A stretch of DNA of 64,000 nucleotides from JAHRAW01 sp965262585 (GCA_965262585.1 OZ253546.1:682001-746000), one strand, 5' to 3'. Counted from the first letter of the stretch, positions 26,952 through 36,614 are shown. The notes: a model not told the origin generated them from the sequence alone. Made by a program: numbers and translations.

Positions 26952-28772
26952 ATGGATAGCCACGGCTTTTTGTTCAACTTGGTGGTGTATTTGTCCGCCG
27001 CGGTTATCGTTGTGCCGCTGTTCGCCCGGCTTGGCCTCGGCTCCGTGCTCGGTTATCTGGCCGCCGGTGCCTGCATCGGCCCCTGGGGGCTGGGCTTGAT
27101 CCAAAACGTCGGCGACATCCTGCATTTCTCCGAACTCGGAGTGGTGCTACTGCTGTTTTTGATCGGCCTCGAACTGGAGCCGCGAAAACTGTGGACGCTG
27201 CGCCGCTCCATCCTCGGAGTCGGCGGCACCCAGATGCTGATTACCGCGGCCCTCATTTTCCTGATCGGCCTGCTGCTCGGCGCGCCCTGGCAAACCGCCG
27301 TGGTCGCCGGGTTGGGATTGGCGTTGTCATCCACGGCCATCGCCTTACAATCCATCAAAGAAAAAGACTTGCTGAACACGCCCGCCGGCAAGACCGGATT
27401 TTCCGTGCTGCTATTTCAAGACATCGCGGTAGTCCCCATCATCATGCTGATTCCGCTGCTCGGATCTGAAATCGTCACCAGCGGCGACCGCCAATCCACG
27501 CCGGTAATCATCGGCGCCATGCTCGGCATTTTTATCATCGGCCGGTTTTTCTTGCACCACATCTTCGGCTTCGTCGCCGCCACTCGCCTGCGCGAAGTGT
27601 TCACCGCCTTGTCGCTGCTGCTGGTCGGTGGCATCGCCGCCATCATGGAATTGCTCGGCATCTCCAAGGCGCTGGGCGCGTTTTTGGCCGGGGTGCTGCT
27701 GGCGAACTCCGAGTACCGCCACGCCCTCGAATCGGACATCGAACCCTTCAAGGGATTGCTGCTGGGGCTGTTCTTTATCTCCGTCGGCATGTCGGTGAAT
27801 TTCGGCTTGCTGTTTGAAAACCCGCTGCTGCTTCCCGCCCTCACCGCCGCGCTGATGACGCTCAAAGTAGCGGTTTTGTATATCATCGCGCGCCACACAG
27901 GAATCCCGCCAAGCCAACGCGGGCAGTTTTCATTCACCCTCGCCCAGGGCGGTGAATTCGGATTCGTGCTGTTCGGTTTTGCCGTGACAACCGGCGTTAT
28001 GGACGCGCAAATCGCCGACCAGTTGATCCTCGCCGTGGCGTTGTCCATGGCCGCCACGCCGCTGTTGCTGTTCGTCAATGAAAAATTCATTGAACCGAAA
28101 TTCTTCCGCGCCAACGACCTGCCCATGGATGAAATCGCCGACAACCGCAACCCGGTCATCATCGTCGGCTTTGGCCGCTTCGGGCAGGTCATCGGTCGCT
28201 TGCTGATGGCCAACAAAATCACCCCCACGCTAATCGACAACAACCCGGAACAACTGGACCGGGTCCGCCGCTTCGGATACAAATCCTACTACGGAGACGC
28301 CTTGCGGCTGGATGTGCTGCGCTCCGCCGGCGCCGATCAAGCCAAATTAATCGTGCTGGCGATGGCGAGCAGGGACACCGTCGACCAAGCCATCGAGTTA
28401 ATTAGCCGGGAATTTCCCAACCTCAAAATATTCGTACGCGCCTACGACCGTGGCCACGCCATGCACCTCATCGACAACCAAATTGACGGATTTTCCAGAG
28501 AAACCTTCGCCTCGGCGCTGGAACTCGCCAAAGACGCGCTGGTGGAATTGGGATTCAGCGAATGGTACGCACGACGCCTAAGCAAAAAATTCCGCAAGTT
28601 CGACATCGAAACCCTCCACCAACAAGTCGCCGTCCGCCACGACGAAAAAGCACTAATATCCATCGCCCAAACCGCACGCAACAACATCGAAGAAACTTTC
28701 GCCGCTGACAAAGAAAAAGAAGATGCGGAAGAGGGAGTGGAACGGGGGACGGAGCAAGGAACCGAGCAGTAG
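26952..28772 (+). CDS. KefB/KefC-type monovalent cation:proton antiporter with TrkA-N domain
   Basis: This 606-residue protein has about twelve membrane segments (residues 1-385) of the CPA2 family, including LGYLAAGACIGPWGLG and LFLIGLELEPRKLW. A cytoplasmic Rossmann TrkA-N (RCK) domain starts NPVIIVGFGRFGQVIGRLL near residue 397. In Kef systems this domain binds NAD and glutathione adducts. The acidic C-terminal tail is of low complexity. It could be a glutathione-gated K+ efflux system or a generic Na+/K+:H+ antiporter; no KefF/KefG-like intact partner follows. A broken flavodoxin-fold reductase lies upstream, on the opposite strand. Confidence 0.88.
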   Translation: MDSHGFLFNLVVYLSAAVIVVPLFARLGLGSVLGYLAAGACIGPWGLGLIQNVGDILHFSELGVVLLLFLIGLELEPRKLWTLRRSILGVGGTQMLITAALIFLIGLLLGAPWQTAVVAGLGLALSSTAIALQSIKEKDLLNTPAGKTGFSVLLFQDIAVVPIIMLIPLLGSEIVTSGDRQSTPVIIGAMLGIFIIGRFFLHHIFGFVAATRLREVFTALSLLLVGGIAAIMELLGISKALGAFLAGVLLANSEYRHALESDIEPFKGLLLGLFFISVGMSVNFGLLFENPLLLPALTAALMTLKVAVLYIIARHTGIPPSQRGQFSFTLAQGGEFGFVLFGFAVTTGVMDAQIADQLILAVALSMAATPLLLFVNEKFIEPKFFRANDLPMDEIADNRNPVIIVGFGRFGQVIGRLLMANKITPTLIDNNPEQLDRVRRFGYKSYYGDALRLDVLRSAGADQAKLIVLAMASRDTVDQAIELISREFPNLKIFVRAYDRGHAMHLIDNQIDGFSRETFASALELAKDALVELGFSEWYARRLSKKFRKFDIETLHQQVAVRHDEKALISIAQTARNNIEETFAADKEKEDAEEGVERGTEQGTEQ

Positions 28773-28846
28773 CGGTTTTACGGAGTCGTTTTACTGAGCA
28801 GTGAAAGCGTTGTGTGCTCCCTCTTCCGCTTCTTTTCTTTTTTGGT

Positions 28847-29146
28847 TTATTTTTGATAAAAAGTTTTCCCAACTCGAGCGATATGATCAATCAAGTCGCG
28901 CTCGCTAATGTTGTCGAAAATGGACAAATCAAACAAGTAGGGCAGATTTAGATCATCGATTTGGTGCGATATGGAATGAATATCGTCTAAATCCAAGTTT
29001 CCTTTCAAAGTTAAATCAATGTCAGAACCGTTGCGATAGTTTCCTTTCGCACGGGAGCCGTACAGAATGGCTTGTTCCACTTTAGAATGTGCCGCAAAGA
29101 CCCCTTGCAAACGTTGGATCACCTCTTTTTTCAAACCGTACATCAC
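28847..29146 (-). CDS. MNT-type minimal nucleotidyltransferase (antitoxin-like)
   Basis: This 99-residue protein has the nucleotidyltransferase signature GSRAKGNYRNGSDIDL, which is GS-x10-DxD. In HEPN/MNT pairs the MNT protein typically AMPylates and neutralises the HEPN RNase. Its start overlaps the HEPN stop by four bases. It is the last gene of the five-gene leftward defence operon. Confidence 0.88.
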   Translation of the reverse strand: MMYGLKKEVIQRLQGVFAAHSKVEQAILYGSRAKGNYRNGSDIDLTLKGNLDLDDIHSISHQIDDLNLPYLFDLSIFDNISERDLIDHIARVGKTFYQK

Positions 29147-29559
29147 TCAACCATGCGCGCCAGCATAGTTTTTTCCAACGCCAGAAATTCATCGCAATAA
29201 GCATCAATTATTTTGCGGTAGATTTTTTCAGCGGTGTTTTCGTTGTAAGTGTGAACCGTTTCATTGCGCGAATCAATCATGTCCATCCATGTTTGTCCGT
29301 TCTCAATGACACCCCGATTAAAAGCAAGTCTGATGGCATCTCTGGGCCCGTGAATCCTGTCACCTTGCGCTTCGAGGAAATCTTTCAGAATCTTCCACGC
29401 CAGTTCATATGTATATTCCAATGTTTGAATCAGCCCTTTCTTCTCCAGTTTGGTGGGGGTTTTTGCGCTTGTTATTTTAATTTCTTGCTCTAACTCCCGC
29501 AAAGCCTTTTGATAATTTGAAAAACGTTGCATCCAACGTATATCTTGTTCATCGCTCAT
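29143..29559 (-). CDS. HEPN-domain protein (HI0074 / nucleotidyltransferase substrate-binding family)
   Basis: This 138-residue helical protein contains RNETVH, which fits the RX4-6H catalytic motif of HEPN ribonucleases (within MDMIDSRNETVHTYNE, near residue 100). The family start, with YQKALRELEQEI and LIQTLEYTYELAWKILKDFLE, is the HI0074 pattern. Paired with the MNT gene it probably forms a toxin-antitoxin module. Its ATG overlaps the stop of the RidA-like gene (ATGA). Confidence 0.87.
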   Translation of the reverse strand: MSDEQDIRWMQRFSNYQKALRELEQEIKITSAKTPTKLEKKGLIQTLEYTYELAWKILKDFLEAQGDRIHGPRDAIRLAFNRGVIENGQTWMDMIDSRNETVHTYNENTAEKIYRKIIDAYCDEFLALEKTMLARMVE

Positions 29560-29972
29560 ATCAGTTTCCCGTTAGTCGGTGTATTAATTCTTGCAGTCAC
29601 TTCAATTTCGAGTTTCATTTTTTCGTCCAGCAATCCGGCGATGAACATCGTTGCGGCGGGGCGGGCGGTGCCAAGATACTTTCGGAAAATCGGCCAGCAC
29701 GGTTCAAAGTATTTGCGGTCGGGGAAAATGTAATGCACCCGCACCACCTGATCCATACTACTGCCAGCCTCGCGCAATGCGGCTGCGATGTTCCGAAAAC
29801 ACTGCTCGGCTTGTTCGACTGGATCATCGGAGATGGTCATCGCCCGATAATCATACCCGGTGGTGCCAGAAACAAAGACATAATCGCCATCCACCACCGC
29901 TCTGGAATACCCAATTTTCGATTCAAAGTCCGAGCCACTCGAAATCAGTTTGCGGTTCATGTCGTTTTTCAT
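29556..29972 (-). CDS. RidA/YjgF family protein
   Basis: This 138-residue protein of the RidA fold has the block ARPAATMFIAGLLDEKMKLEIEVTA. That corresponds to the family's RxxV/A...L...LVEIEVTA region with its substrate-binding arginine. Canonical RidA deaminates reactive enamine or imine intermediates. Here the gene lies in phase between a DNA methylase (no gap) and a HEPN toxin (four-base overlap), an unusual place, so a defence-linked role is possible but unproven. Confidence 0.85.
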   Translation of the reverse strand: MKNDMNRKLISSGSDFESKIGYSRAVVDGDYVFVSGTTGYDYRAMTISDDPVEQAEQCFRNIAAALREAGSSMDQVVRVHYIFPDRKYFEPCWPIFRKYLGTARPAATMFIAGLLDEKMKLEIEVTARINTPTNGKLI

Positions 29973-30914
29973 TTAAATTTTCTTTGACTGGTATCCGGCC
30001 CGTTCTTCCAGAATTCTTTCTGCCCCAACCATCCAATTCAAGTTCCTTCCGATAACCAGTTCTGTCATTTCCGCATGATGCGTGTTTTTCATTGCTACTG
30101 GCTTAGCTTGTAAATTGTACTTACTGGCAAGATTCTTGACCTCCGGCGCATTGTCATATGTCATTATAAAATCACCCTTCAACATTGCACACTTCTGAAA
30201 AAGTAAATCATGATCCAATTCGTAATGCGTATATAGTCTTTTACCCGCTTTCTTTCCGCCCGCAGTATACGGCGGGTCGATAAAGAAGACGGCACCGGTT
30301 TCATTTTTATATTCATCTAAAATAATAAAAGCATCGGTATGGCGAAATTCGAGTTTGGAATGAATTCGGTCGATTTCTTTGAACCTTTTCGCCAACGTCA
30401 TCGGATACCATCTTGAACCTATGCCTTTGCCAGATTCTCCGTTTTTCAGAAACCCCGCGCCCGCGGCTAATATTCCTCCATGAAAAGTCCGGTTTTTAAT
30501 TATGGTTTTGAAGGCCGTATCCCGATAATCATTGGCTTTTTTATTCAGTTCAGCGACTACATTTTCTTTATTCATTTCAAAGTTCAAAATCCGTTCGGCC
30601 AACCACTCAGACTCGCCGTTTACTATAACCTTCCAAACGGCGGCCATCTCATCGTCCAATTCCGCCAGCAATGCCCGAGGAACAATATTTTCAAAAACCG
30701 CCGTCAATGAAGTTATTCCACCACCGGCAAATGGTTCCACAAAAATTTCGAGAGTATCGCTTTGACTGTGCAACCATTCTCTGATGCGTGGAACAAACCA
30801 GGTTTTTCCGCCCGGGTAACGAAACGGGCTTCGCTGAGGCACAGAGGCCACATTCACAACCCCTTGGTTTTGTCGAGCACGGGGCCGAGTATCAAAAAGT
30901 GTGGTTTGTTGCAT
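29973..30914 (-). CDS. D12-class N6-adenine DNA methyltransferase (Dam-like)
   Basis: This 313-residue protein has the D12 motif order RYPGGKTWFVPRI, then EPFAGGGITSL (AdoMet motif I), then the catalytic DPPYTAGGKK near residue 215. It transfers methyl groups to adenine N6. It starts three bases after the stop of the NotI-family endonuclease gene and is presumably its cognate protective enzyme. DNA around it is visibly AT-richer than the core genes, suggesting transfer. Confidence 0.92.
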   Translation of the reverse strand: MQQTTLFDTRPRARQNQGVVNVASVPQRSPFRYPGGKTWFVPRIREWLHSQSDTLEIFVEPFAGGGITSLTAVFENIVPRALLAELDDEMAAVWKVIVNGESEWLAERILNFEMNKENVVAELNKKANDYRDTAFKTIIKNRTFHGGILAAGAGFLKNGESGKGIGSRWYPMTLAKRFKEIDRIHSKLEFRHTDAFIILDEYKNETGAVFFIDPPYTAGGKKAGKRLYTHYELDHDLLFQKCAMLKGDFIMTYDNAPEVKNLASKYNLQAKPVAMKNTHHAEMTELVIGRNLNWMVGAERILEERAGYQSKKI

Positions 30915-30917
30915 TTC

Positions 30918-31799
30918 TTATGTTGGAAATGGATTTTCAAGCATTTTGTTCTGCGGAGGACTTTCCAGTTTCTCATCAATTTTTTCTTGCAGTAACTTAA
31001 TAAAATTTTCAACTTCCCCTGCTTTTGACTGAGTAATTGCATTCAATGAATCTTGGAATTTTGTGTAAACTACCTTTGTTCTTTGAAGTTTGTATCGTGA
31101 ACTGTCCGCACAAAGAACCAAATCGTAAACAATCCACGCTATTTCCGCCTCATCTCGATTAACTTCTTTCAATTCGGGCAGTGTTTTGAAAAAACCGCTA
31201 TCCAGCGCCACAGCCATCTTCTTGTTCCACGAATTTAAAATTCCACCTTTGAACATTAGTTGTGGTGCCAATCGTTTTCTTGACGATGACAGAAAATCGG
31301 GACGGGGAAAATTAGGTTGATCTGCCCAATCCATTTCTCCATTATCCCTTGGATTGGACATATAGCGAACAAAAGGAGCCCGGACATTTCCAGAAATATA
31401 AACCGCTTGAATTTCAAGGGCACCAAAGTCATACACTTTTCCGCTTTCATCATATGCGGCCAAAACAACATCTATATTCCCGGAAGATTTTCCATAATAA
31501 TCCAAGAGGCGAACTTCCGTCAATGATGTCCATGATGCCCCTCGACCAAAAAAGAAATCGGCGGCATCATCTGTAATCAACCAGTCTTCCCGAAATCGAA
31601 TCGGGCATGTAATAACTGGCATGCCTTTATGGTTTATGCTGCAAACCCCCAAAGGATCTTTTGCTTTGTCCTTTGTGCAACTTGGAACTTTATTGTTAAA
31701 CGGGCAAAGTTTTCTTGTGCGGTAGCGCTCGGCTTTTTCACTAAAATCAGTGGGGCGGTGTCCAAATATCTCCGCCAGAGGTTGTTTTTTATTTTCCAT
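30918..31799 (-). CDS. NotI-family type II restriction endonuclease
   Basis: This 293-residue protein resembles R.NotI. Four early cysteines (C32, C41, C53, C65) match its Cys4 iron site. A PD-(D/E)xK-like site with Gln in place of Lys is visible as E95, D110 and E129-I-Q131. From memory, the catalytic set in NotI is E145, D160, E182 and Q184, so the E-to-D distance (15) and the ExQ form agree. It is the first gene of the five-gene operon. Target specificity cannot be read from sequence. No clear promoter was identified in the AT-rich 31800-31891 gap. Confidence 0.82.
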   Translation of the reverse strand: MENKKQPLAEIFGHRPTDFSEKAERYRTRKLCPFNNKVPSCTKDKAKDPLGVCSINHKGMPVITCPIRFREDWLITDDAADFFFGRGASWTSLTEVRLLDYYGKSSGNIDVVLAAYDESGKVYDFGALEIQAVYISGNVRAPFVRYMSNPRDNGEMDWADQPNFPRPDFLSSSRKRLAPQLMFKGGILNSWNKKMAVALDSGFFKTLPELKEVNRDEAEIAWIVYDLVLCADSSRYKLQRTKVVYTKFQDSLNAITQSKAGEVENFIKLLQEKIDEKLESPPQNKMLENPFPT

Positions 31800-31884
31800 T
31801 GTTTTTTATGCAAGATGTCAGATAAAATTAAAAACTTATCACTGGTTTTCTGTTTCACGAAGAAAGTTTATGGTATCACATCTG

Positions 31885-31897
31885 GGTTAATTTAACC
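31885..31897. other. 13-base palindrome at the 5-oxoprolinase stop codon
   Basis: GGTTAATTTAACC is a perfect palindrome around a single central base. It overlaps the stop codon of the upstream gene and lies about 85 bases before the endonuclease start. It could be an operator for the restriction operon or chance; it is too short for a terminator. Confidence 0.3.
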
Positions 31898-34800
31898 ATA
31901 CCCGCCGCCGCCGGGGGTTTCAATCACAAACACATCTCCGGCGTTTAATTCAATCTGGGCGACGCCGGGTAGTTTTGTTACGCTACCGTCGGGGTGTTCG
32001 ACTCGGTTGTTGCCGGTGGCGCCGGGGTGGCCGCCGGCTAGGCCGTAGGGTGGCACTTTGCGGTGTCCGGAGATGATGTTGGCGGTTATGCCGCCTTGTA
32101 AAAATCGGAGGCGGCGGATGACGCCGTTGCCGCCGTGGTGCAGGCCGCCGCCGCCCGAACCTTCTCTGATGGCAAACGATTCGAGCACCACCGGGAAGCG
32201 CCATTCGAGAACTTCCGGGTCGGTCAGGCGCGAATTGGTCATGTGGGAATGCACCGCGTCTGTGCCGGGTTGGTCGGCGGTTGCGCCGGTGCCGCCGCAG
32301 ATGGTTTCGTAATATTGGTATTCTTCGTTGCCCCAGATCAAGTTGTTCATTGTGCCCTGGGATGCGGCGACCGTTTGCAATGCGCCGAACAAGGTGTCAA
32401 CCAGATATTGCGAGGTCTCGACATTCCCGGCGATTACCGCCGCCGGATAACTCGGATTTATCATTGAGTCTTGAGGGATGATGATCTCGATTGGTTTCAG
32501 ACAACCTTCGTTCAACGGAATGTTGTCGTCCACCAGACAGCGAAACACATACAACACCGCGGCGCGCACGACCGCCGACGGCGCGTTGAAATTCCCCGGA
32601 TGCTGCGCGCTGGTGCCGCTGAAATCGATCACCGCGCGCCGCTGTTCACGGGCAACGCTGATGGTCGCCGCAATCCGGCAACCGTCGTCCATCTCGTAGG
32701 TAAACGCGCCGTCGTTCAGCACCCCGAGCACGCGCCGCACCGATTCCTCGGCGTTGTCTTGGACGTGTTTCATATAAGCGTGCACCGTGTCGACGCCGTA
32801 ATGCGCGGCCATCGTCACCAATTCGCGCGCGCCTTTTTCGCAGGCCGCCAGTTGCGCCTTGAAATCGGCGATGTTCATCTGTGGATTGCGCGCCGGCCAT
32901 TTTCCGGCGGTCAATAACTGGTGGATTTCGCGTTCGCGGAAGTGATCGTTTTCGACTAATTTGAAGTTGTCGATGACTACGCCCTCTTCCTCGATGCTGG
33001 TCGAATCTGCCGGCGCCGAGCCCGGAGTTTTGCCGCCGATGTCGGCGTGGTGGCCGCGCGAGGCGACATAGAATAATAGTTTTTTCTCGGCGGTGAACAC
33101 CGGCTTGATGATGGTCACATCCGGCAGGTGGGTGCCGCCGTTATAAGGTGCGTTGAGGATGTACGCATCGCCGGGGCTGATGTCTGCGCCGCGTTCGCGG
33201 ATCACGGTTTTGATGCTCTCGCCCATCGAGCCGAGGTGCACCGGCATATGCGGTGCGTTGGCGACCAGCGCGCCGTCCGGGTCGAAAATGGCGCACGAGA
33301 AATCGAGTCGTTCTTTGATGTTGACCGAAGTCGCGGTGTTCGCCAACACCGAGCCCATCTGCTCGGCGACCGACATGAACAGGTTGTTGAATATTTCGAG
33401 CATGACCGGATCCACTTCGGTTCCAATCGCGCGCGCGCGTGCGCGTTCACGGCGGCGTTCGAGCACCAAATTGTTGTCGGCGCTGAGGCGTACGCGCCAG
33501 TTGGGTTCGACCACGATCGCGCTGGTCGGGTCGAGAATCACCGCCGGGCCGTTGACCACCGCATCGACGGCGAGCGAATGGCGATGGTAAAACGGCGTCT
33601 GATGCCATTCGCCGTCCAGATGGCAGGGCCGCACCGCATCGGCGTTCATCGCGTTCTCGGTGTTTGCGGTATTCGCGGTGTTGACGATGGTCGATGGTTT
33701 CGCGGCTGCAATCACTTCGACTTCGATCGACTCGACCATCAATCCTTTTTCCGGGGAAATAAAACCGAAGCGCATTCGGTGCAGTCGTTCGAATTCGGCA
33801 ACCACTTTTTCCAACGCATCGTGGTTAACCAACAATGCCGTGTCGGAACCGTGGTAACGAAGGTGTAGCAGTCGCCTGAAAACCAGGTTGTCGCATTCCG
33901 CACCTTGCGCTTTTAATTCATCGACACCGGCCCGCTGCAACTCGTCCAAGCGCAACCCAAGTTGATCGAGCAAGGCGCGTTCCAACACCGCTTCAACCGC
34001 CTGCTGACGCTCGACCACGGTATCCGCCAGCCCCATTCCATAGGCCGAGAGCACGCCCGCATAAGGATGTATCAGAATGCGCTTCATCGCCAGCGCGTCG
34101 GCGACCAGACAAGCGTGCTGCCCGCCGGCGCCGCCGAAACAACACAACGTGTATTCGGATACATCGTAGCCGCGCTGCACGGAAATTTTCTTGATCGCGT
34201 TGGCCATGTTCTCGACCGCGACCGCCAGGAATCCTTCGGCGACCGCTTCGGGGGCGCGCCGGTCGCCGGTTTCGGATTGGATGCGAGTCGCCAGTTCGGC
34301 GAATTTGTGCGCGACCACGGCTTCATCCAATGCTTGATTGGCGGCCACGCCGAATACCTTGGGGAATAGATCGGGCTGCAGTTTTCCGAGCATCACATTG
34401 CAGTCGGTGATCGTCAGCGGCCCGCCGTTTCGGTAACACGCCGGGCCCGGATGCGCGCCCGCGGAATCCGGGCCCACTCGATAACGCGCGCCGTCGAAGT
34501 GAAGGATCGAACCGCCGCCGGCGGCCACCGTGTGAATCAACATCATCGGCGCACGCAATCGCACTCCGGCAACTTCGGTGTCAAAAGTTTTTTCAAACTC
34601 GCCGTTGTAATGGCTGACATCGGTGGAAGTGCCGCCCATATCGAAGCCGATGACCCGCTCGAAGCCCGCCGCCGCCGATGCTTTTGCCATGCCCACCACG
34701 CCGCCGGCCGGGCCTGAAAGCACCGCGTCCTTGCCTTGAAAAAAACTGGCATCGGTCAACCCGCCGCCGGAACGCATGAACATCAGCCTGCCGTTGTGCG

Positions 34801-35539
34801 CTTTCAAATTCGGCATCTCAGCCGCGACCTGTTCGACATAACGCCGCAAAATCGGCGAGAGATAGGCATCGACCACGGTGGTGTCGCCGCGCGAAACCAA
34901 TTTCATCAACGGGCTAACCAGATGGCTGACCGACACCTGTTCAAACCCGGCCGCACGCGCGATTTCGGCGAGTTGGTGTTCGTGTTGGTGATAACGATAG
35001 CCGTGCATCAAAACGATGGCGGCGGAGCGATAGCCGTCTTTGTAAAAGCGCGCAAACCCCTTTGCCGCCCCAGCCTCATCCAACGGCGTCAAAATTTTTC
35101 CGGCGGCGTCGATGCGCTCATCGATCTCGAGCACGTCTTCATACAACATCTCCGGCAGTTCGACATGCAACGCAAACAAATCCGGTCGCGCCTGATAACC
35201 AATGCGCAGGGCGTCTCTGAAACCGCGCGTAATCACCAACAAAGTGCGCTCGCCACGACGTTCCAACAGCGCATTGGTAGCCACGGTGGTTCCCATTTTG
35301 ACCGCGGCAATATGTTCACTCGGCAACCGCGCAGTTTCACCTTCGCCGAGATCGAGTCCGGCTTCGCTTAGAATATCCTTAATGCCCTGAATCGCCGCAT
35401 CCCGATACTGCCGCGGATTTTCCGACAACAGTTTATGCGTAACCACCTCCCCATTCGGCCGCCGCGCCACCACATCCGTAAACGTGCCACCACGGTCGAT
35501 CCAGAATTCCCATCGGCCGCGCTTCGTGATGTCGGGCAT
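31892..35539 (-). CDS. Fused 5-oxoprolinase / N-methylhydantoinase A-B protein
   Basis: This 1215-residue single chain joins HyuA-like (about 1-690) and HyuB-like (about 700-1215) halves. The N-terminal half has WIDRGGTFTDVVARRP and IGFDMGGTSTDVSHYNGEFE, the ASKHA-type ATP sites. The C-terminal half begins DPVMLEIFNNLFMSVAEQMGSVL and ends IETPGGGGYG. The full fusion and near 1,200-1,290 length are typical of ATP-dependent 5-oxoprolinases, which open 5-oxoproline to glutamate. It fits with the gamma-glutamyltransferase and glutathione synthetase also present. A hydantoinase substrate cannot be excluded. Confidence 0.88.
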   Translation of the reverse strand: MPDITKRGRWEFWIDRGGTFTDVVARRPNGEVVTHKLLSENPRQYRDAAIQGIKDILSEAGLDLGEGETARLPSEHIAAVKMGTTVATNALLERRGERTLLVITRGFRDALRIGYQARPDLFALHVELPEMLYEDVLEIDERIDAAGKILTPLDEAGAAKGFARFYKDGYRSAAIVLMHGYRYHQHEHQLAEIARAAGFEQVSVSHLVSPLMKLVSRGDTTVVDAYLSPILRRYVEQVAAEMPNLKAHNGRLMFMRSGGGLTDASFFQGKDAVLSGPAGGVVGMAKASAAAGFERVIGFDMGGTSTDVSHYNGEFEKTFDTEVAGVRLRAPMMLIHTVAAGGGSILHFDGARYRVGPDSAGAHPGPACYRNGGPLTITDCNVMLGKLQPDLFPKVFGVAANQALDEAVVAHKFAELATRIQSETGDRRAPEAVAEGFLAVAVENMANAIKKISVQRGYDVSEYTLCCFGGAGGQHACLVADALAMKRILIHPYAGVLSAYGMGLADTVVERQQAVEAVLERALLDQLGLRLDELQRAGVDELKAQGAECDNLVFRRLLHLRYHGSDTALLVNHDALEKVVAEFERLHRMRFGFISPEKGLMVESIEVEVIAAAKPSTIVNTANTANTENAMNADAVRPCHLDGEWHQTPFYHRHSLAVDAVVNGPAVILDPTSAIVVEPNWRVRLSADNNLVLERRRERARARAIGTEVDPVMLEIFNNLFMSVAEQMGSVLANTATSVNIKERLDFSCAIFDPDGALVANAPHMPVHLGSMGESIKTVIRERGADISPGDAYILNAPYNGGTHLPDVTIIKPVFTAEKKLLFYVASRGHHADIGGKTPGSAPADSTSIEEEGVVIDNFKLVENDHFREREIHQLLTAGKWPARNPQMNIADFKAQLAACEKGARELVTMAAHYGVDTVHAYMKHVQDNAEESVRRVLGVLNDGAFTYEMDDGCRIAATISVAREQRRAVIDFSGTSAQHPGNFNAPSAVVRAAVLYVFRCLVDDNIPLNEGCLKPIEIIIPQDSMINPSYPAAVIAGNVETSQYLVDTLFGALQTVAASQGTMNNLIWGNEEYQYYETICGGTGATADQPGTDAVHSHMTNSRLTDPEVLEWRFPVVLESFAIREGSGGGGLHHGGNGVIRRLRFLQGGITANIISGHRKVPPYGLAGGHPGATGNNRVEHPDGSVTKLPGVAQIELNAGDVFVIETPGGGGYG

Positions 35540-35543
35540 TATA

Positions 35544-36614
35544 TTAATGTGTTTGCTTCATCAATTCGCCGGCGGCCACCGCGCATGCACTTGCTCGTCT
35601 AAATTTGAGATTGTCTTCGTTCGGTCGCATAACTCTATCCTTAAAATACTTTTCCCACATCGCTTTATGCGCGTTCCGGCTTCGAGCATTGGCGAGAACC
35701 GAATGTGTGCTGGGAATAGCACACAGCAGAACCTTGTCAAACTTTAAATTGGCGGGCGGTGGTTTTCCACCCAGTTCTTTTACTGCGGCATCGCTTTTGC
35801 GCAGTTTCTTGAGATTCTTTGCCGTCCACTTATCTGTCTGGATATTGTATTGGCTAAACCATTTGGCGTTTTGCAACATATCCGAGAACACGATAAGTTG
35901 AGTCGAGATACGCGAGTTGTCGCGTGCGGTGGCGTGCAGAACATCTTCAATGCTACCTACGATATATGATTGGCTTTGCTCCAGGCTAACTATTTTGTAA
36001 CGGTCAGCGGCTTCTTGAACCTTCCCCTTCAATTCGACATAAACTTCACACGCTCCAGTGATTTTTTCGCGCAAAGCCTGTCCAAAATGCCGAAACTTGT
36101 TTTGCTCCCAGTCAAATTCCTCTTCGGCGATTTCAGGGCAATCATCCTTGCTAACGCTTATCCCGCCTGCACGAATACCCTCGATATCCGGGATACAAAA
36201 CCGCAACACTTCCACCCGCGGGGCTTTCGGTTTGGTTTGCATCTGGCTAATTGAAAACAACGAGTATTTTGGTAGCGTGCTGTTTTGCGCCACTTGAAGA
36301 AGTTCCTGCAACCACCCGCGCTGATCTGGAGTCAATTTTTCACTTAGATCAATATGGATGTAAGTTTCGCTAACAATATGGACAGGGTCAGGGCAAAGAG
36401 TGCTGGGGTCGACTTTAATTGTGCCTGCCCCGGGACTGGCGCCACTAAATATGATAGACAATATCAGCGCAAAGACAGATGCCGCGACACCTCCGCTCAA
36501 CCATATTGGATGATTTCTGTTAGTCGAAGGATCAGGTGCACCAGCGGCTACCGGTTTCTGGCTTGGTAACAGATATTTCTCGTCTAAAAAAAATTTCTTG
36601 AATTTGTCATTCAT
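35544..36614 (-). CDS. Unknown membrane-anchored protein with a possible VWA/MIDAS-like domain
   Basis: This 356-residue protein is not recognised. A short cytoplasmic N-terminus is followed by one membrane segment (about 37-57), then a large soluble domain. TYIHIDLSEKLT (D89, S91, T95) and LIVFSDML near residue 239 resemble the edge-strand Asp/Ser and the later Asp of a degenerate metal-ion (MIDAS) site. This is a visual inference only. It overlaps the upstream membrane-protein gene by four bases (ATGA), so the two form a unit. It lies four bases upstream of the 5-oxoprolinase start. Confidence 0.7.
   Translation of the reverse strand: MNDKFKKFFLDEKYLLPSQKPVAAGAPDPSTNRNHPIWLSGGVAASVFALILSIIFSGASPGAGTIKVDPSTLCPDPVHIVSETYIHIDLSEKLTPDQRGWLQELLQVAQNSTLPKYSLFSISQMQTKPKAPRVEVLRFCIPDIEGIRAGGISVSKDDCPEIAEEEFDWEQNKFRHFGQALREKITGACEVYVELKGKVQEAADRYKIVSLEQSQSYIVGSIEDVLHATARDNSRISTQLIVFSDMLQNAKWFSQYNIQTDKWTAKNLKKLRKSDAAVKELGGKPPPANLKFDKVLLCAIPSTHSVLANARSRNAHKAMWEKYFKDRVMRPNEDNLKFRRASACAVAAGELMKQTH

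Noticed and set aside
27416..28282. 288-residue leftward open frame opposite the antiporter
   Set aside because: Shadow of the antiporter reading frame; low-complexity Ser/Pro/Asn content and no homology.
33128..33868. 246-residue rightward open frame opposite 5-oxoprolinase
   Set aside because: Antisense to a well-supported gene; composition follows the complementary codons.
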